This document shows, one piece after another, positions 25,244 through 35,980 of a stretch of 64,000 bases of DNA (positions within the stretch are counted from its first letter, which is position 1; the number at the start of each line of letters is the position of its first letter). Where the stretch lies: the NCBI RefSeq assembly GCF_003286085.1, contig NW_020825461.1, forward strand, positions 186,001-250,000, read 5' to 3'. The stretch comes from Drosophila persimilis. Lineage: Eukaryota; Arthropoda; Insecta; Diptera; Drosophilidae. A program made the translations under genes and the position numbers. The notes below the pieces were generated by a model that was given only the letters and a program-made list of their open reading frames with translations, searched no databases and was not told the DNA's origin.

Positions 25244-25301
25244 TCTTAGGTATAATTATAGCTATATATATATATATGCAGGCAACTGATTTGCCTTAAC
25301 A
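25240..25301 (-). repeat. Partial element B LTR
   Basis: Only the first ~62 bases of the LTR (TGTTAAGG to TTAGGTATAATT.., read on minus), including the (TA)n tract. It forms the 3' LTR remnant of B6. Confidence 0.8.
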
Positions 25302-25327
25302 TCGGCCGCGTTGACAGCCTATAGGCT

Positions 25328-28300
25328 TCAATCCAATGGAATAGGCGCCAAACGATGGATCGATCGCTTGTAGACCCCGGCCTTCGTCCTAATCACGGCC
25401 ACGCGAACCTTCCCGTCCGCTCCTAGGATTGCCTCCTCCACTATTCCGGTGAGCCACATTTGAGGGGGCACGTTGTCCTCGTGAATTGCCACCACTCTGC
25501 CTGGCTCCAAGTTGGCGACCTCCTCGGACCACTTCCCTCGCTGTTGAAGGCTGAGAAGATAGTCTCTGGACCAATCTCTCCAAAATCTTTGCTTGATGGC
25601 AGACACGAGCTGCCATCGTTGCAGATATGAGAGGCTGCTGTCTGGTCTGGGCAGCTCTGATTCGGGTGGCAGCGAAACTAGCGTTCTGCCGACTAGTAGA
25701 TGCGCTGGAGTCACCACCTCCCCTTCGTTGGGGCTGCCGCTGTCGACCACCAGTGGTCTGGAATTGAGCACGGCCTCGACGTCCACGAGAACCGTATGCA
25801 GCTCGTCCTCCTTGAGCACTGCGCTGCCCATAGCCCTGAGCAGCAGATTCTTGGCGGACTTCACCGCCGACTCCCACAGGCCTCCAATGTGCGGGGCTCG
25901 CGGGGGAATGAATTCCACCGAAAAACTGTGAGCCGCAGCATACGCCTTGAGGTCTTCGTCCTTGGCATTGAATGCATCCATGCGCTCCTTGAGCATGCGA
26001 GCTGCACCAACAAAATTCGTGGCGTTGTCGCAATAGAGTTTGACAAGAGGCCCACGACGTCCAACAAACCTGGATAAGCACAAAATAAATGTATTAGAGG
26101 TCAAGTCTTTTACAATATCTAGGTGTACGGCCTTAGATGCAAAGCAGACAAACACTGCTATGTACATCTTAAGAGGCTGCTTGCCACGAATCCCAAGCGA
26201 TACACGAACCGGTCCAAACAAATCAACTCCGCTAATCTCGAAGGGTCGATTCCCACACAATCGATCAGCGGGAAGATTTCCCATGATTTGTGAGAGAAGC
26301 TTCGGCTTGTAGTGGAAACAGTGTACGCATTTCCGGACAATGGCACTGCACTCTCTTCGTGCATTTATCAGCCACATGGACTGTCTTAGGAATCCCACTA
26401 GTGCACGGGGTCCAGCGTGACAATTGGCTCGATGCAAATAGCTAAGATAGAGGGTAACAAATCTAAAATTTTTTGGCATTAACAGTGGAAATTTTGCGTT
26501 GTGGGCTAGAGGAGCGTTTAATAGGCGACCACCTACTCGAACCAACGAAAACGAGCATGAGCCCACTTGTTCTTCCGAAATGAAGGGAGTTAGTTTTTGA
26601 AGTGATGCCTGCAACTTTGATGACTTTTTTATTTTGTCAATCTCCTGCGAGAATGCGTCTCTTTGAACAGCTTCAACTGCTGCTAGAAACGCTGCGCCGA
26701 GCTCTTCTGATGACGGACAAGTACTACTCCAAATTACTCCTTTCCTTTTGTTTATGAACCGGCGAATTGTGCCTACCACTTTCATATATGATGATGAGTT
26801 TTCTATTAGGGTGAGGATGGGATTGTGTTCGCCATCGGCCGCGACAAGCGAAGTGGCTACCTTCTTCTTCTCTAATGACGCGTCCGCTTCTGTCAAACGT
26901 AAATGACGATTTTGAGGCCAATCCATGGCATTTTGTTGCAGGAATGACGGGCCGTTAAACCAAAATAGTGAATCTAAGTCTGCTACTGATGATCCCCGAG
27001 ATACTGGATCTGCAGGATTTTCTTTGGTGGGTACATGTCTCCATGAGGCAGTCGAAGTGATTTCCTGTATCTCTGCAACTCGATTTGAAACAAATGTTGT
27101 TAACTGGGAGGGATGAGTTTGCAGCCAATGTAGAACCACTTCCGAATCTGACCACAATATAACCTTCTCTACGGGGCAATCAATAACAGATCGAACTTCC
27201 TCCCACAACTTTGCCAACAGATGAGCGGCACATAGCTCCAATCTTGGGATTGTTTTTGTCTTTAAGGGTGCCACCCTTGACTTTGCCGTTAATAAGTTAA
27301 CGGACACTCCATTTGAATGGGACACACGAACGTAGATGCTGCAGCCGTATGCTCGCGTGGACGCATCCTCAAACCCATGTATTTGACATCGAGTGCTTGT
27401 GCTAGCTCCTACAAAACGTGGAATGGTGACTTCATGCAACCTTTGCATGTCCGAAACCATCGACTCCCATCTTTGTTGCAACTTTAAGGGAATGGGATCG
27501 TCCCAACCAAGGCTCAAAAGCCAAATTTCCTGCAAGAAGATTTTTGCAATAGTAATCACCGGACATAGCAGACCCAAGGGATCGAAAAGACTGGCTATGA
27601 CGGATAACATTACTCTCTTGGTTGTGGTTTCGGACGAGACTATTGGTTTCAGACAGTACTTGAAAATGTCTGCCTGTGGGTTCCACATCAGTCCAAGAGT
27701 TTTGCAATCTTGCTGATCTCCACTCGAAATAACCAGATTCTCTTTCTGACTGTCACCTAGTTGACAATTAGCAGTCCACTTCGTCAGCACAAATCCGGCT
27801 GGCTCTAGGATTTCAACTAGCTGTTGACGCAATATCCGTAGTTCGGATTTCGTGTCTGCGCCTGTAAGAAGATCGTCAACATAGAAATCGGAAGCAAGAG
27901 ACTTTGAGCCAAGTGGATGCGAATTTAAATGAGTTTCGCTTAGATACTTCAAGCACCTGACAGCAAGAAAAGGTGCGCTGGCCGTGCCATAAGTTACCGT
28001 ATTTAGACGAAACACTTGCAAGGGATCCGAGCTTGCACGTCTCCAAATAATTAATTGGAATTTGCGATGCGCCTCATCAAGTTCGACTTGACGGTACATT
28101 TTTGTAATGTCTGCTGTAAGAGCGAATTTGCGACACCGAAATCTTAACAACGTTGCGTATAGGCACGGCTGGATGGTTGCTTCAACCATGAGTAAATCAT
28201 TGAGCGAGACTTGACTCGTTGTTTTGCACGACGCATCGAACACTACTCTAAGCTTAGTGGATGTACTTTGTGGTCGTTCCACGCATTGATACGGGATGAA

Positions 28301-29041
28301 ACAATGCGGCTCTGCCGGGATTGAGTTTTCCATTGCAGTCATATGTCCTAACGACAAGTATTCCTCCATAAAGTCCATAAACATCGATTTTATGGCAGGT
28401 TTTTGGCATAATCGCCTTTCTAAAGACAAAAATCGTCTTCTGGCTGTCTCAAACGACGAACCGAGAGATGTCGGGCTAGACTTAAATGGCAAAGAAACTT
28501 GCAATCGACCGGAGGGTAGACGTGTGATAGTGTCGATAAAGGATTTTTCACACATAGTTTCTTCGGGGGTGTACAGCCTTTCTATGGATGCATTTGGAAC
28601 ATTTTCCAACTCCCAGAAACGTTTGACCAAGCTGTCGAGCGGGCAGGCTTCTTGAACTGTGCTCACCATAGAGCAAGTTAATGTGGCTTGAGGGCCTTTG
28701 GAGTTGCAACGTCCAGACACCACCCACCCAAAAACAGTGTTTTGTAAGGTTAGTGCCTCTCTGCCCTGTTTTACTTGACCATTACTTAAGATATCGAAAA
28801 AGGCGTCTGCACCTAATAGCAAATCAACCTTTTGTGGCTTGTAAAAGACTGGATCAGCCAGTGGATAGCTCTCAGTAGCATCCATTAAGGAATCAGGCGG
28901 AACCGCCTTTTCTGGATGGTACGAGGAAATCGATTTTAAAATCACGAAATCTGCCACCATTTCGAATGGGTGTATGCGAGAGCAGATTGTGGTTTGCACA
29001 ACTTGGTGTGCCGATAAGCTGGATTTTCCAATACCTAACAA
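25328..29041 (-). CDS. Element B unit B6: Pol (protease tail-RT-RNase H-integrase), open
   Basis: 1,237 codons without a stop, the best preserved element B pol here. In order: the protease tail, the linker CSMVSTVQEACPLD, RT with YVDD near residue 384, RNase H (GFEDAS) near 555, integrase HHCC near 870-905, D,D,E at about 938, 1001 and 1052, and a DUF5641-like end closing at PIPLD. The apparent start is a TTG and not real. A 4-base deletion at ~29040 (KHISLLGIG becomes KHVC-stop) splits what is one Gag-Pol frame in B8 and B9. Without a frameshift the enzymes would not be made from B6. Two codons (AYI) are lost near 26765. Confidence 0.85.
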   Translation of the reverse strand: MLGIGKSSLSAHQVVQTTICSRIHPFEMVADFVILKSISSYHPEKAVPPDSLMDATESYPLADPVFYKPQKVDLLLGADAFFDILSNGQVKQGREALTLQNTVFGWVVSGRCNSKGPQATLTCSMVSTVQEACPLDSLVKRFWELENVPNASIERLYTPEETMCEKSFIDTITRLPSGRLQVSLPFKSSPTSLGSSFETARRRFLSLERRLCQKPAIKSMFMDFMEEYLSLGHMTAMENSIPAEPHCFIPYQCVERPQSTSTKLRVVFDASCKTTSQVSLNDLLMVEATIQPCLYATLLRFRCRKFALTADITKMYRQVELDEAHRKFQLIIWRRASSDPLQVFRLNTVTYGTASAPFLAVRCLKYLSETHLNSHPLGSKSLASDFYVDDLLTGADTKSELRILRQQLVEILEPAGFVLTKWTANCQLGDSQKENLVISSGDQQDCKTLGLMWNPQADIFKYCLKPIVSSETTTKRVMLSVIASLFDPLGLLCPVITIAKIFLQEIWLLSLGWDDPIPLKLQQRWESMVSDMQRLHEVTIPRFVGASTSTRCQIHGFEDASTRAYGCSIYVRVSHSNGVSVNLLTAKSRVAPLKTKTIPRLELCAAHLLAKLWEEVRSVIDCPVEKVILWSDSEVVLHWLQTHPSQLTTFVSNRVAEIQEITSTASWRHVPTKENPADPVSRGSSVADLDSLFWFNGPSFLQQNAMDWPQNRHLRLTEADASLEKKKVATSLVAADGEHNPILTLIENSSSYMKVVGTIRRFINKRKGVIWSSTCPSSEELGAAFLAAVEAVQRDAFSQEIDKIKKSSKLQASLQKLTPFISEEQVGSCSFSLVRVGGRLLNAPLAHNAKFPLLMPKNFRFVTLYLSYLHRANCHAGPRALVGFLRQSMWLINARRECSAIVRKCVHCFHYKPKLLSQIMGNLPADRLCGNRPFEISGVDLFGPVRVSLGIRGKQPLKMYIAVFVCFASKAVHLDIVKDLTSNTFILCLSRFVGRRGPLVKLYCDNATNFVGAARMLKERMDAFNAKDEDLKAYAAAHSFSVEFIPPRAPHIGGLWESAVKSAKNLLLRAMGSAVLKEDELHTVLVDVEAVLNSRPLVVDSGSPNEGEVVTPAHLLVGRTLVSLPPESELPRPDSSLSYLQRWQLVSAIKQRFWRDWSRDYLLSLQQRGKWSEEVANLEPGRVVAIHEDNVPPQMWLTGIVEEAILGADGKVRVAVIRTKAGVYKRSIHRLAPIPLD

Positions 29042-30510
29042 ACATGCTTTCTAGCTCTCTTTAACTGCAGACTTTTTGCCAATTCATCGGTTATAAAATT
29101 CACTTGAGAACCAGAGTCCAACAATACTCTGGCTGGCTGATGTTGGCTTGAGCTGCCTTTAATGTCAACAACTGCTGTGGCTAAAAGTACTTGGTCATTG
29201 TCGCGTGCCATTGCATGATTCGAAACTAGTGGACGTGCGTTTAGAATTGCAGGCGGATTGTCCAACGCAGCTTGACTTGTGGATGAGTCAGTTGTGTAAC
29301 GATGTAACAAAGTATGATGCGGTTTGGAACAGACTCTGCAATGTGACGATTTGCACTTTGACACAATGTGTCCTTTGCGTAGGCCATTAATGCATAGCGG
29401 AACTCCCTTTGCAAATTGGAAGCGGGTTGCGACTGAAGCTGCAGCGAAATCCGAGCAAGAAGTGATGAAATGTTCAGTTGCCTTGCAAAATGAACATTTC
29501 TGATCTTGAGAAGGTTTGGCCTGAGCCACAGTCAACGAAGTCTTTCCAGATTGCTTGTTCTTTGAATCCTGACTTGTCTTTTTTCCTCTAGATTGCCCTG
29601 AATTCGTCTCTTCTGCAGATAAATGTTGGTAGCGTTTGTTAAGCGAAGATACACAGTCTGTCCAATATGGAATGGATTGATAATCCAGATTCTCTTCCCA
29701 TTGAAAGCGGGTTTTTTGATCTACCTTGGACATGACAATGTGTATCAGTAAAGCATCCGAAATTTGTTTATAATCTCCTACAGACAATAGCGACTCGTAA
29801 ATAGCGGAAGCTGTGTCAAGAAGGGATCTCAGCCCAGATGCAGACGGACCTTGCATGCTTTGCAACTCGAACAGACGGGCTATACTATTTAAGAATATTA
29901 AACAATCATTATCGTATACCTTCATTAAGGCACTAAGGGCCTTCGGATAGTTTTGTTCGGTCACTGGATAAGCCTGTACTACTCCTAGCGCTTCTTTCTC
30001 TAAGCAAGTCAATAAATGATTAAATTTCTCCACATTGCTTAATGTGGGATCGCTATCCACTATGCTACTAAATAGGCCGATAAAATTTTTATACTCGGTA
30101 TAATCGCCACTGAATTTGTGCAATTTTACTGGCGGCAAATGTCTATTTGTAGCAATTGTCGTATTTAATACCGACTCATTTGCTGTCCGTTGCTCAAATT
30201 TAGCAGACATGGACTTGAGCGTGGATTTAGCCTCAATACATAAATCCTCAAGCTCGGCTCGAGAAGCTAAATCTGGGTTGACATCCTCAATTTCTACTTG
30301 TAATTGGAAAGCCCGTTCAATGTATGACTCTAATATTTCCATGCGGCACTCCAATTGTGCCTTTGAAAAGGAAGACTGTTTATCTTTAAGAACGCTCCAT
30401 GTACGATTGATATCTTTCTTAACTGCACTCAGCTTGCGAAGAGTGTCTAACGACTCCACATCGTCAACCTCTGCCGATTGTCTAGACATTCCTCGCCGTT
30501 TTCCAGGCAT
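29035..30510 (-). CDS. Element B unit B6: Gag and protease
   Basis: ATG at 30510 to a TAG-type stop at 29035, ending KRARKHVC because of the 4-base deletion. The first knuckle reads CSFCKATEHFITSC; the second is CINGLRKGHIVSKC, its second Cys changed to Gly, which should destroy zinc binding. Protease DSG is present. QWEEN, CKATEH and CING are shared only with B7. Confidence 0.85.
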   Translation of the reverse strand: MPGKRRGMSRQSAEVDDVESLDTLRKLSAVKKDINRTWSVLKDKQSSFSKAQLECRMEILESYIERAFQLQVEIEDVNPDLASRAELEDLCIEAKSTLKSMSAKFEQRTANESVLNTTIATNRHLPPVKLHKFSGDYTEYKNFIGLFSSIVDSDPTLSNVEKFNHLLTCLEKEALGVVQAYPVTEQNYPKALSALMKVYDNDCLIFLNSIARLFELQSMQGPSASGLRSLLDTASAIYESLLSVGDYKQISDALLIHIVMSKVDQKTRFQWEENLDYQSIPYWTDCVSSLNKRYQHLSAEETNSGQSRGKKTSQDSKNKQSGKTSLTVAQAKPSQDQKCSFCKATEHFITSCSDFAAASVATRFQFAKGVPLCINGLRKGHIVSKCKSSHCRVCSKPHHTLLHRYTTDSSTSQAALDNPPAILNARPLVSNHAMARDNDQVLLATAVVDIKGSSSQHQPARVLLDSGSQVNFITDELAKSLQLKRARKHVC

Positions 30511-31338
30511 TTTAGTTCTATAAAATTTTTGTTTCTCAAAAATGGCACTTGTCCCACTGTCACACTCAGCAATTACACTCACAAATTTTTTCTGCCTGCT
30601 AACAGCCCAATGCTGTTACCGTGCTAGAGACTACGAGAGAGAGAGAGAGAGATGATCGCCAAAATGCCTACAAGCCAACGCTTTCGATTTCGAGTCGAGC
30701 TTATAGTTCACCGAAACGCAACTTAAATGCGCGTATATGCGTATGCTGCTTTAGCGACCGACCGACTAAACCACAAGTAATGGTATGTGTAATGTATGTG
30801 AGTGCTACATGGAGACAAGGAGAGAACACGAAACGATAAAGAGCAAGCGAGCGCTGAATGAGAGAGCACAAAAGTGCAGCTGCGCTGTAAAACGAAAAGC
30901 GTCCAGCAAGAACCGTTCGCGCAAAGCAGAAACGAAAATTTATGACGAAGACGGGCGAGGGGGGAATGATGCGCAGCGGTTAGAGCTTGCGCGCGAAACT
31001 ATTGCCGTTTCTCCTTTGCTTGTCGGCTCTTTTTGGAAATGTCGTTGACCACAAGTACAGTGATCACTCACTGTATAATCAAATAACTTTGAATGTGTGT
31101 ACGTACAGATACCTGGCCGAATCACTTTTATTGAATAACCAACCAGGAATACCCACGAGCAGCTCTCAAGAGTAGCTAAGTTTGAAGTCCAGCGGGCCAC
31201 CAATGACAACTGCAGGAACAGCAACAGCAACGAGCGAGGGATGATATCCAATGGGGATATCCAACGAAGCGCCAAGATTAATCCAATCCAACTTCTGTCC
31301 AATCCAGAAAATCAGTGTCCACCCGGGGGCGCCAAAAA
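30511..31338 (-). other. Element B leader and primer site (B6)
   Basis: Reverse-strand leader with the (AG)n run at 30634-30651 and the primer region near 31320-31334. About 120 bp are missing near 31138, where TTGAATAA jumps to CCAACCAGG. Confidence 0.7.
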
Positions 31339-31624
31339 TGGTTGTGCAAATTAGCCTGCCGTTAGGCACGATTTCTGAATGTTTTACTGATACACTGGAA
31401 TCAGACAGACCGACAGATCCACTTGTGCCCTCAATCGACTTTCAATTATAAGTGAGTTTATTCTAAAGCGGCGCCCTCTTCATGAGCGGCTGCTGCTTGC
31501 ATAGGCTCCGTTCGCAACGTATAAGAGCGCATGACATTACAATTTAAGAGCGTGATTTCATACATTTCTCTTAGGTATAATTATAGCTATATATATATAT
31601 GCAGGCAACTGATTTGCCTTAACA
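31339..31624 (-). repeat. Element B LTR shared by B6 and B7
   Basis: 286 bp; the 5' LTR of B6 and the 3' LTR of B7 at once. The primer side has AAAAA between GGCGCC and TGGTTGTG. Confidence 0.88.
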
Positions 31625-33282
31625 TGGAGGGATTGCTCTTCTGATGACGGACAAGGACTACTCCAAATTACTCCTTTCCTTTTGTTTATGAACCGGCGGA
31701 TATATGCAATTGTGCCTACCACTTTCATATATGATGATGAGTTTTCTATTAGGGTGAGGATGGGATTGTGTTCGCCATCGGCCGCGACAAGCGAAGTGGC
31801 TACCTTCTTCTTCTCTAATGACGCGTCCGCTTCTGTCAAACGTAAATGACGATTTTGAGGCCAATCCATGGCATTTTGTTGCAGGAATGACGGGCCGTTA
31901 AACCAAAATAGTGAATCTAAGTCTGCTACTGATGATCCCCGAGATACTGGATCTGCAGGATTTTCTTTGGTGGGTACATGTCTCCATGAGGCAGTCGAAG
32001 TGATTTCCTGTATCTCTGCAACTCGATTTGAAACAAATGTTGTTAACTGGGAGGGATGAGTTTGCAGCCAATGTAGAACCACTTCCGAATCTGACCACAA
32101 TATAACCTTCTCTACGGGGCAATCAATAATAGATCGAACTTCCTCCCACAACTTTGCCAACAGATGAGCGGCACATAGCTCCAATCTTGGGATTGTTTTT
32201 GTCTTTAAGGGTGCCACCCTTGACTTTGCCGTTAATAAGTTAACGGACACTCCATTTGAATGGGACACACGAACGTAGATGCTGCAGCCGTATGCTCGCG
32301 TGGACGCATCCTCAAACCCATGTATTTGACATCGAGTGCTTGTGCTAGCTCCTACAAAACGTGGAATGGTGACTTCATGCAACCTTTGCATGTCCGAAAC
32401 CATCGACTCCCATCTTTGTTGCAACTTTAAGGGAATGGGATCGTCCCAACCAAGGCTCAAAAGCCAAATTTCCTGCAAGAAGATTTTTGCATTAGTAATC
32501 ACCGGACATAGCAGACCCAAGGGATCGAAAAGACTGGCTATGGCGGATAACATTACTCTCTTGGTTGTGGTTTCGGACGAGACTATTGGTTTCAGACAGT
32601 ACTTGAAAATGTCTGCCTGTGGGTTCCACATCAGTCCAAGAGTTTTGCAATCTTTCTGATCTAAAGACAAAAATCGTCTTCTGGCTGTCTCAAACGACGA
32701 ACCGAGAGATGTCGGGCTAGACTTAAATGGCAAAGAAACTTGCAATCGACCGGAGGGTAGACGTGTGATAGTGTCGATAAAGGATTTTTCACACATAGTT
32801 TCTTCGGGGGTGTACAGCCTTTCTATGGATGCATTTGGAACATTTTCCAACTCCCAGAAACGTTTGACCAAGCTGTCGAGCGGGCAGGCTTCTTGAACTG
32901 TGCTCACCATAGAGCAAGTTAATGTGGCTTGAGGGCCTTTGGAGTTGCAACGTCCAGACACCACCCACCCAAAAACAGTGTTTTGTAAGGTTAGTGCCTC
33001 TCTGCCCTGTTTTACTTGACCATTACTTAAGATATCGAAAAAGGCGTCTGCACCTAATAGCAAATCAACCTTTTGTGGCTTGTAAAAGACTGGATCAGCC
33101 AGTGGATAGCTCTCAGTAGCATCCATTAAGGAATCAGGCGGAACCGCCTTTTCTGGATGGTACGAGGAAATCGATTTTAAAATCACGAAATCTGCCACCA
33201 TTTCGAATGGGTGTATGCGAGAGCAGATTGTGGTTTGCACAACTTGGTGTGCCGATAAGCTGGATTTTCCAATACCTAACAA
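31558..33282 (-). pseudogene. Element B unit B7: Pol with RT and integrase deleted
   Basis: The frame jumps from RRRFLSL to DQKDCKTLGLMWNP (near 32660), removing the RT core including YVDD. After SSPCPSSEEQ it runs straight into the LTR, so the integrase is gone. RNase H (FEDAS..GCS) stays. The last ~22 codons are LTR-encoded. Both deletions recur in B8. A non-autonomous derivative. Confidence 0.88.
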
Positions 33283-34750
33283 ACATGCTTTCTAGCTCTC
33301 TTTAACTGCAGACTTTTTGCCAATTCATCGGTTATAAAATTCACTTGAGAACCAGAGTCCAACAATACTCTGGCTGGCTGATGTTGGCTTGAGCTGCCTT
33401 TAATGTCAACAACTGCTGTGGCTAAAAGTACTTGGTCATTGTCGCGTGCCATTGCATGATTCGAAACTAGTGGACGTGCGTTTAGAATTGCAGGCGGATT
33501 GTCCAACGCAGCTTGACTTGTGGATGAGTCAGTTGTGTAACGATGTAACAAAGTATGATGCGGTTTGGAACAGACTCTGCAATGTGACGATTTGCACTTT
33601 GACACAATGTGTCCTTTGCGTAGGCCATTAATGCATAGCGGAACTCCCTTTGCAAATTGGAAGCGGGTTGCGACTGAAGCTGCAGCGAAATCCGAGCAAG
33701 AAGTGATGAAATGTTCAGTTGCCTTGCAAAATGAACATTTCTGATCTTGAGAAGGTTTGGCCTGAGCCACAGTCAACGAAGTCTTTCCAGATTGCTTGTT
33801 CTTTGAATCCTGACTTGTCTTTTTTCCTCTAGATTGCCCTGAATTCGTCTCTTCTGCAGATAAATGTTGGTAGCGTTTGTTAAGCGAAGATACACAGTCT
33901 GTCCAATATGGAATGGATTGATAATCCAGATTCTCTTCCCATTGAAAGCGGGTTTTTTGATCTACCTTGGACATGACAATGTGTATCAGTAAAGCATCCG
34001 AAATTTGTTTATAATCTCCTACAGACAATAGCGAGTCGTAAATAGCGGAAGCTGTGTCAAGAAGGGATCTCAGCCCAGATGCAGACGGACCTTGCATGCT
34101 TTGCAACTCGAACAGACGGGCTATACTATTTAAGAATATTAAACAATCATTATCGTATACCTTCATTAAGGCACTAAGGGCCTTCGGATAGTTTTGTTCG
34201 GTCACTGGATAAGCCTGTACTACTCCTAGCGCTTCTTTCTCTAAGCAAGTCAATAAATGATTAAATTTCTCCACATTGCTTAATGTGGGATCGCTATCCA
34301 CTATGCTACTAAATAGGCCGATAAAATTTTTATACTCGGTATAATCGCCACTGAATTTGGCAATTTTACTGGCGGCAAATGTCTATTTGTAGCAATTGTC
34401 GTATTTAATACCGACTCATTTGCTGTCCGTTGCTCAAATTTAGCAGACATGGACTTGAGCGTGGATTTAGCCTCAATACATAAATCCTCAAGCTCGGCTC
34501 GAGAAGCTAAATCTGGGTTGACATCCTCAATTTCTACTTGTAATTGGAAAGCCCGTTCAATGTATGACTCTAATATTTCCATGCGGCACTCCAATTGTGC
34601 CTTTGAAAAGGAAGACTGTTTATCTTTAAGAACGCTCCATGTACGATTGATATCTTTCTTAACTGCACTCAGCTTGCGAAGAGTGTCTAACGACTCCACA
34701 TCGTCAACCTCTGCCGATTGTCTAGACATTCCTCGCCGTTTTCCAGGCAT
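33276..34750 (-). pseudogene. Element B unit B7: Gag, frameshifted
   Basis: From ATG 34750 the frame is lost at ~34358, where one G is missing (GAATTTGGCAATTTT), near LPKFSGDY. The rest is open from 34301 to the KHVC stop. It carries the CING knuckle and the 4-base deletion seen in B6. Confidence 0.88.
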
Positions 34751-35694
34751 TTTAGTTCTATAAAATTTTTGTTTCTCAAAAATGGCACTTGTCCCACTGT
34801 CACACTCAGCAATTACACTCACAAATTTTTTCTTCCTGCTAACAGCCTAATGCTGTTACCGTGCTAGAGACTACGAGAGAGAGATGATCGCCAAAATGCC
34901 TACAAGCCAACGCTTTCGATTTCGAGTCGAGCTTGTAGTTCACCGAAACGCAACTTAAATGCGCGTATATGCGTATGCTGCTTTAGCGACCGACCGACTA
35001 AACCACAAGTAATGGTATGTGTAATGTATGTGAGTGCTACATGGAGACAAGGAGAGAACACGAAACGATAAAGAGCAAGCGAGCGCTGAATGAGAGAGCA
35101 CAAAAGTGCAGCTGCGCTGTAAAACGAAGAGCGTCCAGCAAGAACCGTTCGCGCAAAGCAGAAACGAAAATTTATGACGAAGACGGGCGAGGGGGGAATG
35201 ATGCGCAGCGGTTAGAGCTTGCGCGCGAAACTATTGCCGTTTCTCCTTTGCTTGTCGGTTCTTTTTGGAAATGTCGTTGACCACAAGTACAGTGATCACT
35301 CACTGTATAATCAAATAACTTTGAATGTGTGTACGTACAGATACCTGGCCGAATCACTTTTATTGAATAATTTATTCACAGGCCTTTTTTATACGTAGTT
35401 ATTTATATTTTTTGATGAAACAATTGGGCACTTTGATTTACCTGTGGCACTGGTTGAGGGTTGTTTGAACACCGATGCATTCCCTCCCACAAGTTCATAC
35501 CAACCAGGAATACCCACGAGCAGCTCTCAAGAGTAGCTAAGTTTGAAGTCCAGCGGGCCACCAATGACAACTGCAGGAACACCAACAGCAACGAGCGAGG
35601 GATGATATATAATGGGGATATCCAACGAAGCGCCAAGATTAATCCAATCCAACTTCTGTCCAATCCAGAAAATCAGACCCGGGGGCGCCATGGA
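34751..35694 (-). other. Element B leader and primer site (B7)
   Basis: Full-length reverse-strand leader, including the TATAAAAAAGG-type motif (as CCTTTTTTATACG, ~35383-35395). The primer side reads GGCGCCATGGATGG in place of GGCGCCAAAAATGG. Confidence 0.7.
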
Positions 35695-35980
35695 TGGTTG
35701 TGCAAATTAGCCTGCCGTTAGGCACGATTTCTGAATGTTTTACTGATACACTGGAATCAGACAGACCGACAGATCCACTTGTGCCCTCAATCGACTTTCA
35801 ATTATAAGTGAGTTTATTCTAAAGCGGCGCCCTCTTCATGAGCGGCTGCTGCTTGCATAGGCTCCGTTCGCAACGTATAAGAGCGCATGACATTACAATT
35901 TAAGAGCGTGATTTCATTCATTTCTCTTAGGTATAATTATAGCTATATATATATATGCAGCCAACTGATTTGCCTTAACA
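35695..35980 (-). repeat. Element B LTR shared by B7 and B8
   Basis: 286 bp with TTTCATTCATTTC where the B6/B7 LTR has TTTCATACATTTC; the same variant as the B8/B9 LTR. Confidence 0.88.

Noticed and set aside
29035..29045. Programmed gag/pol frameshift in element B
   Set aside because: B8 and B9 have gag and pol in one frame at this point; the split in B6 and B7 comes from a 4-base deletion.
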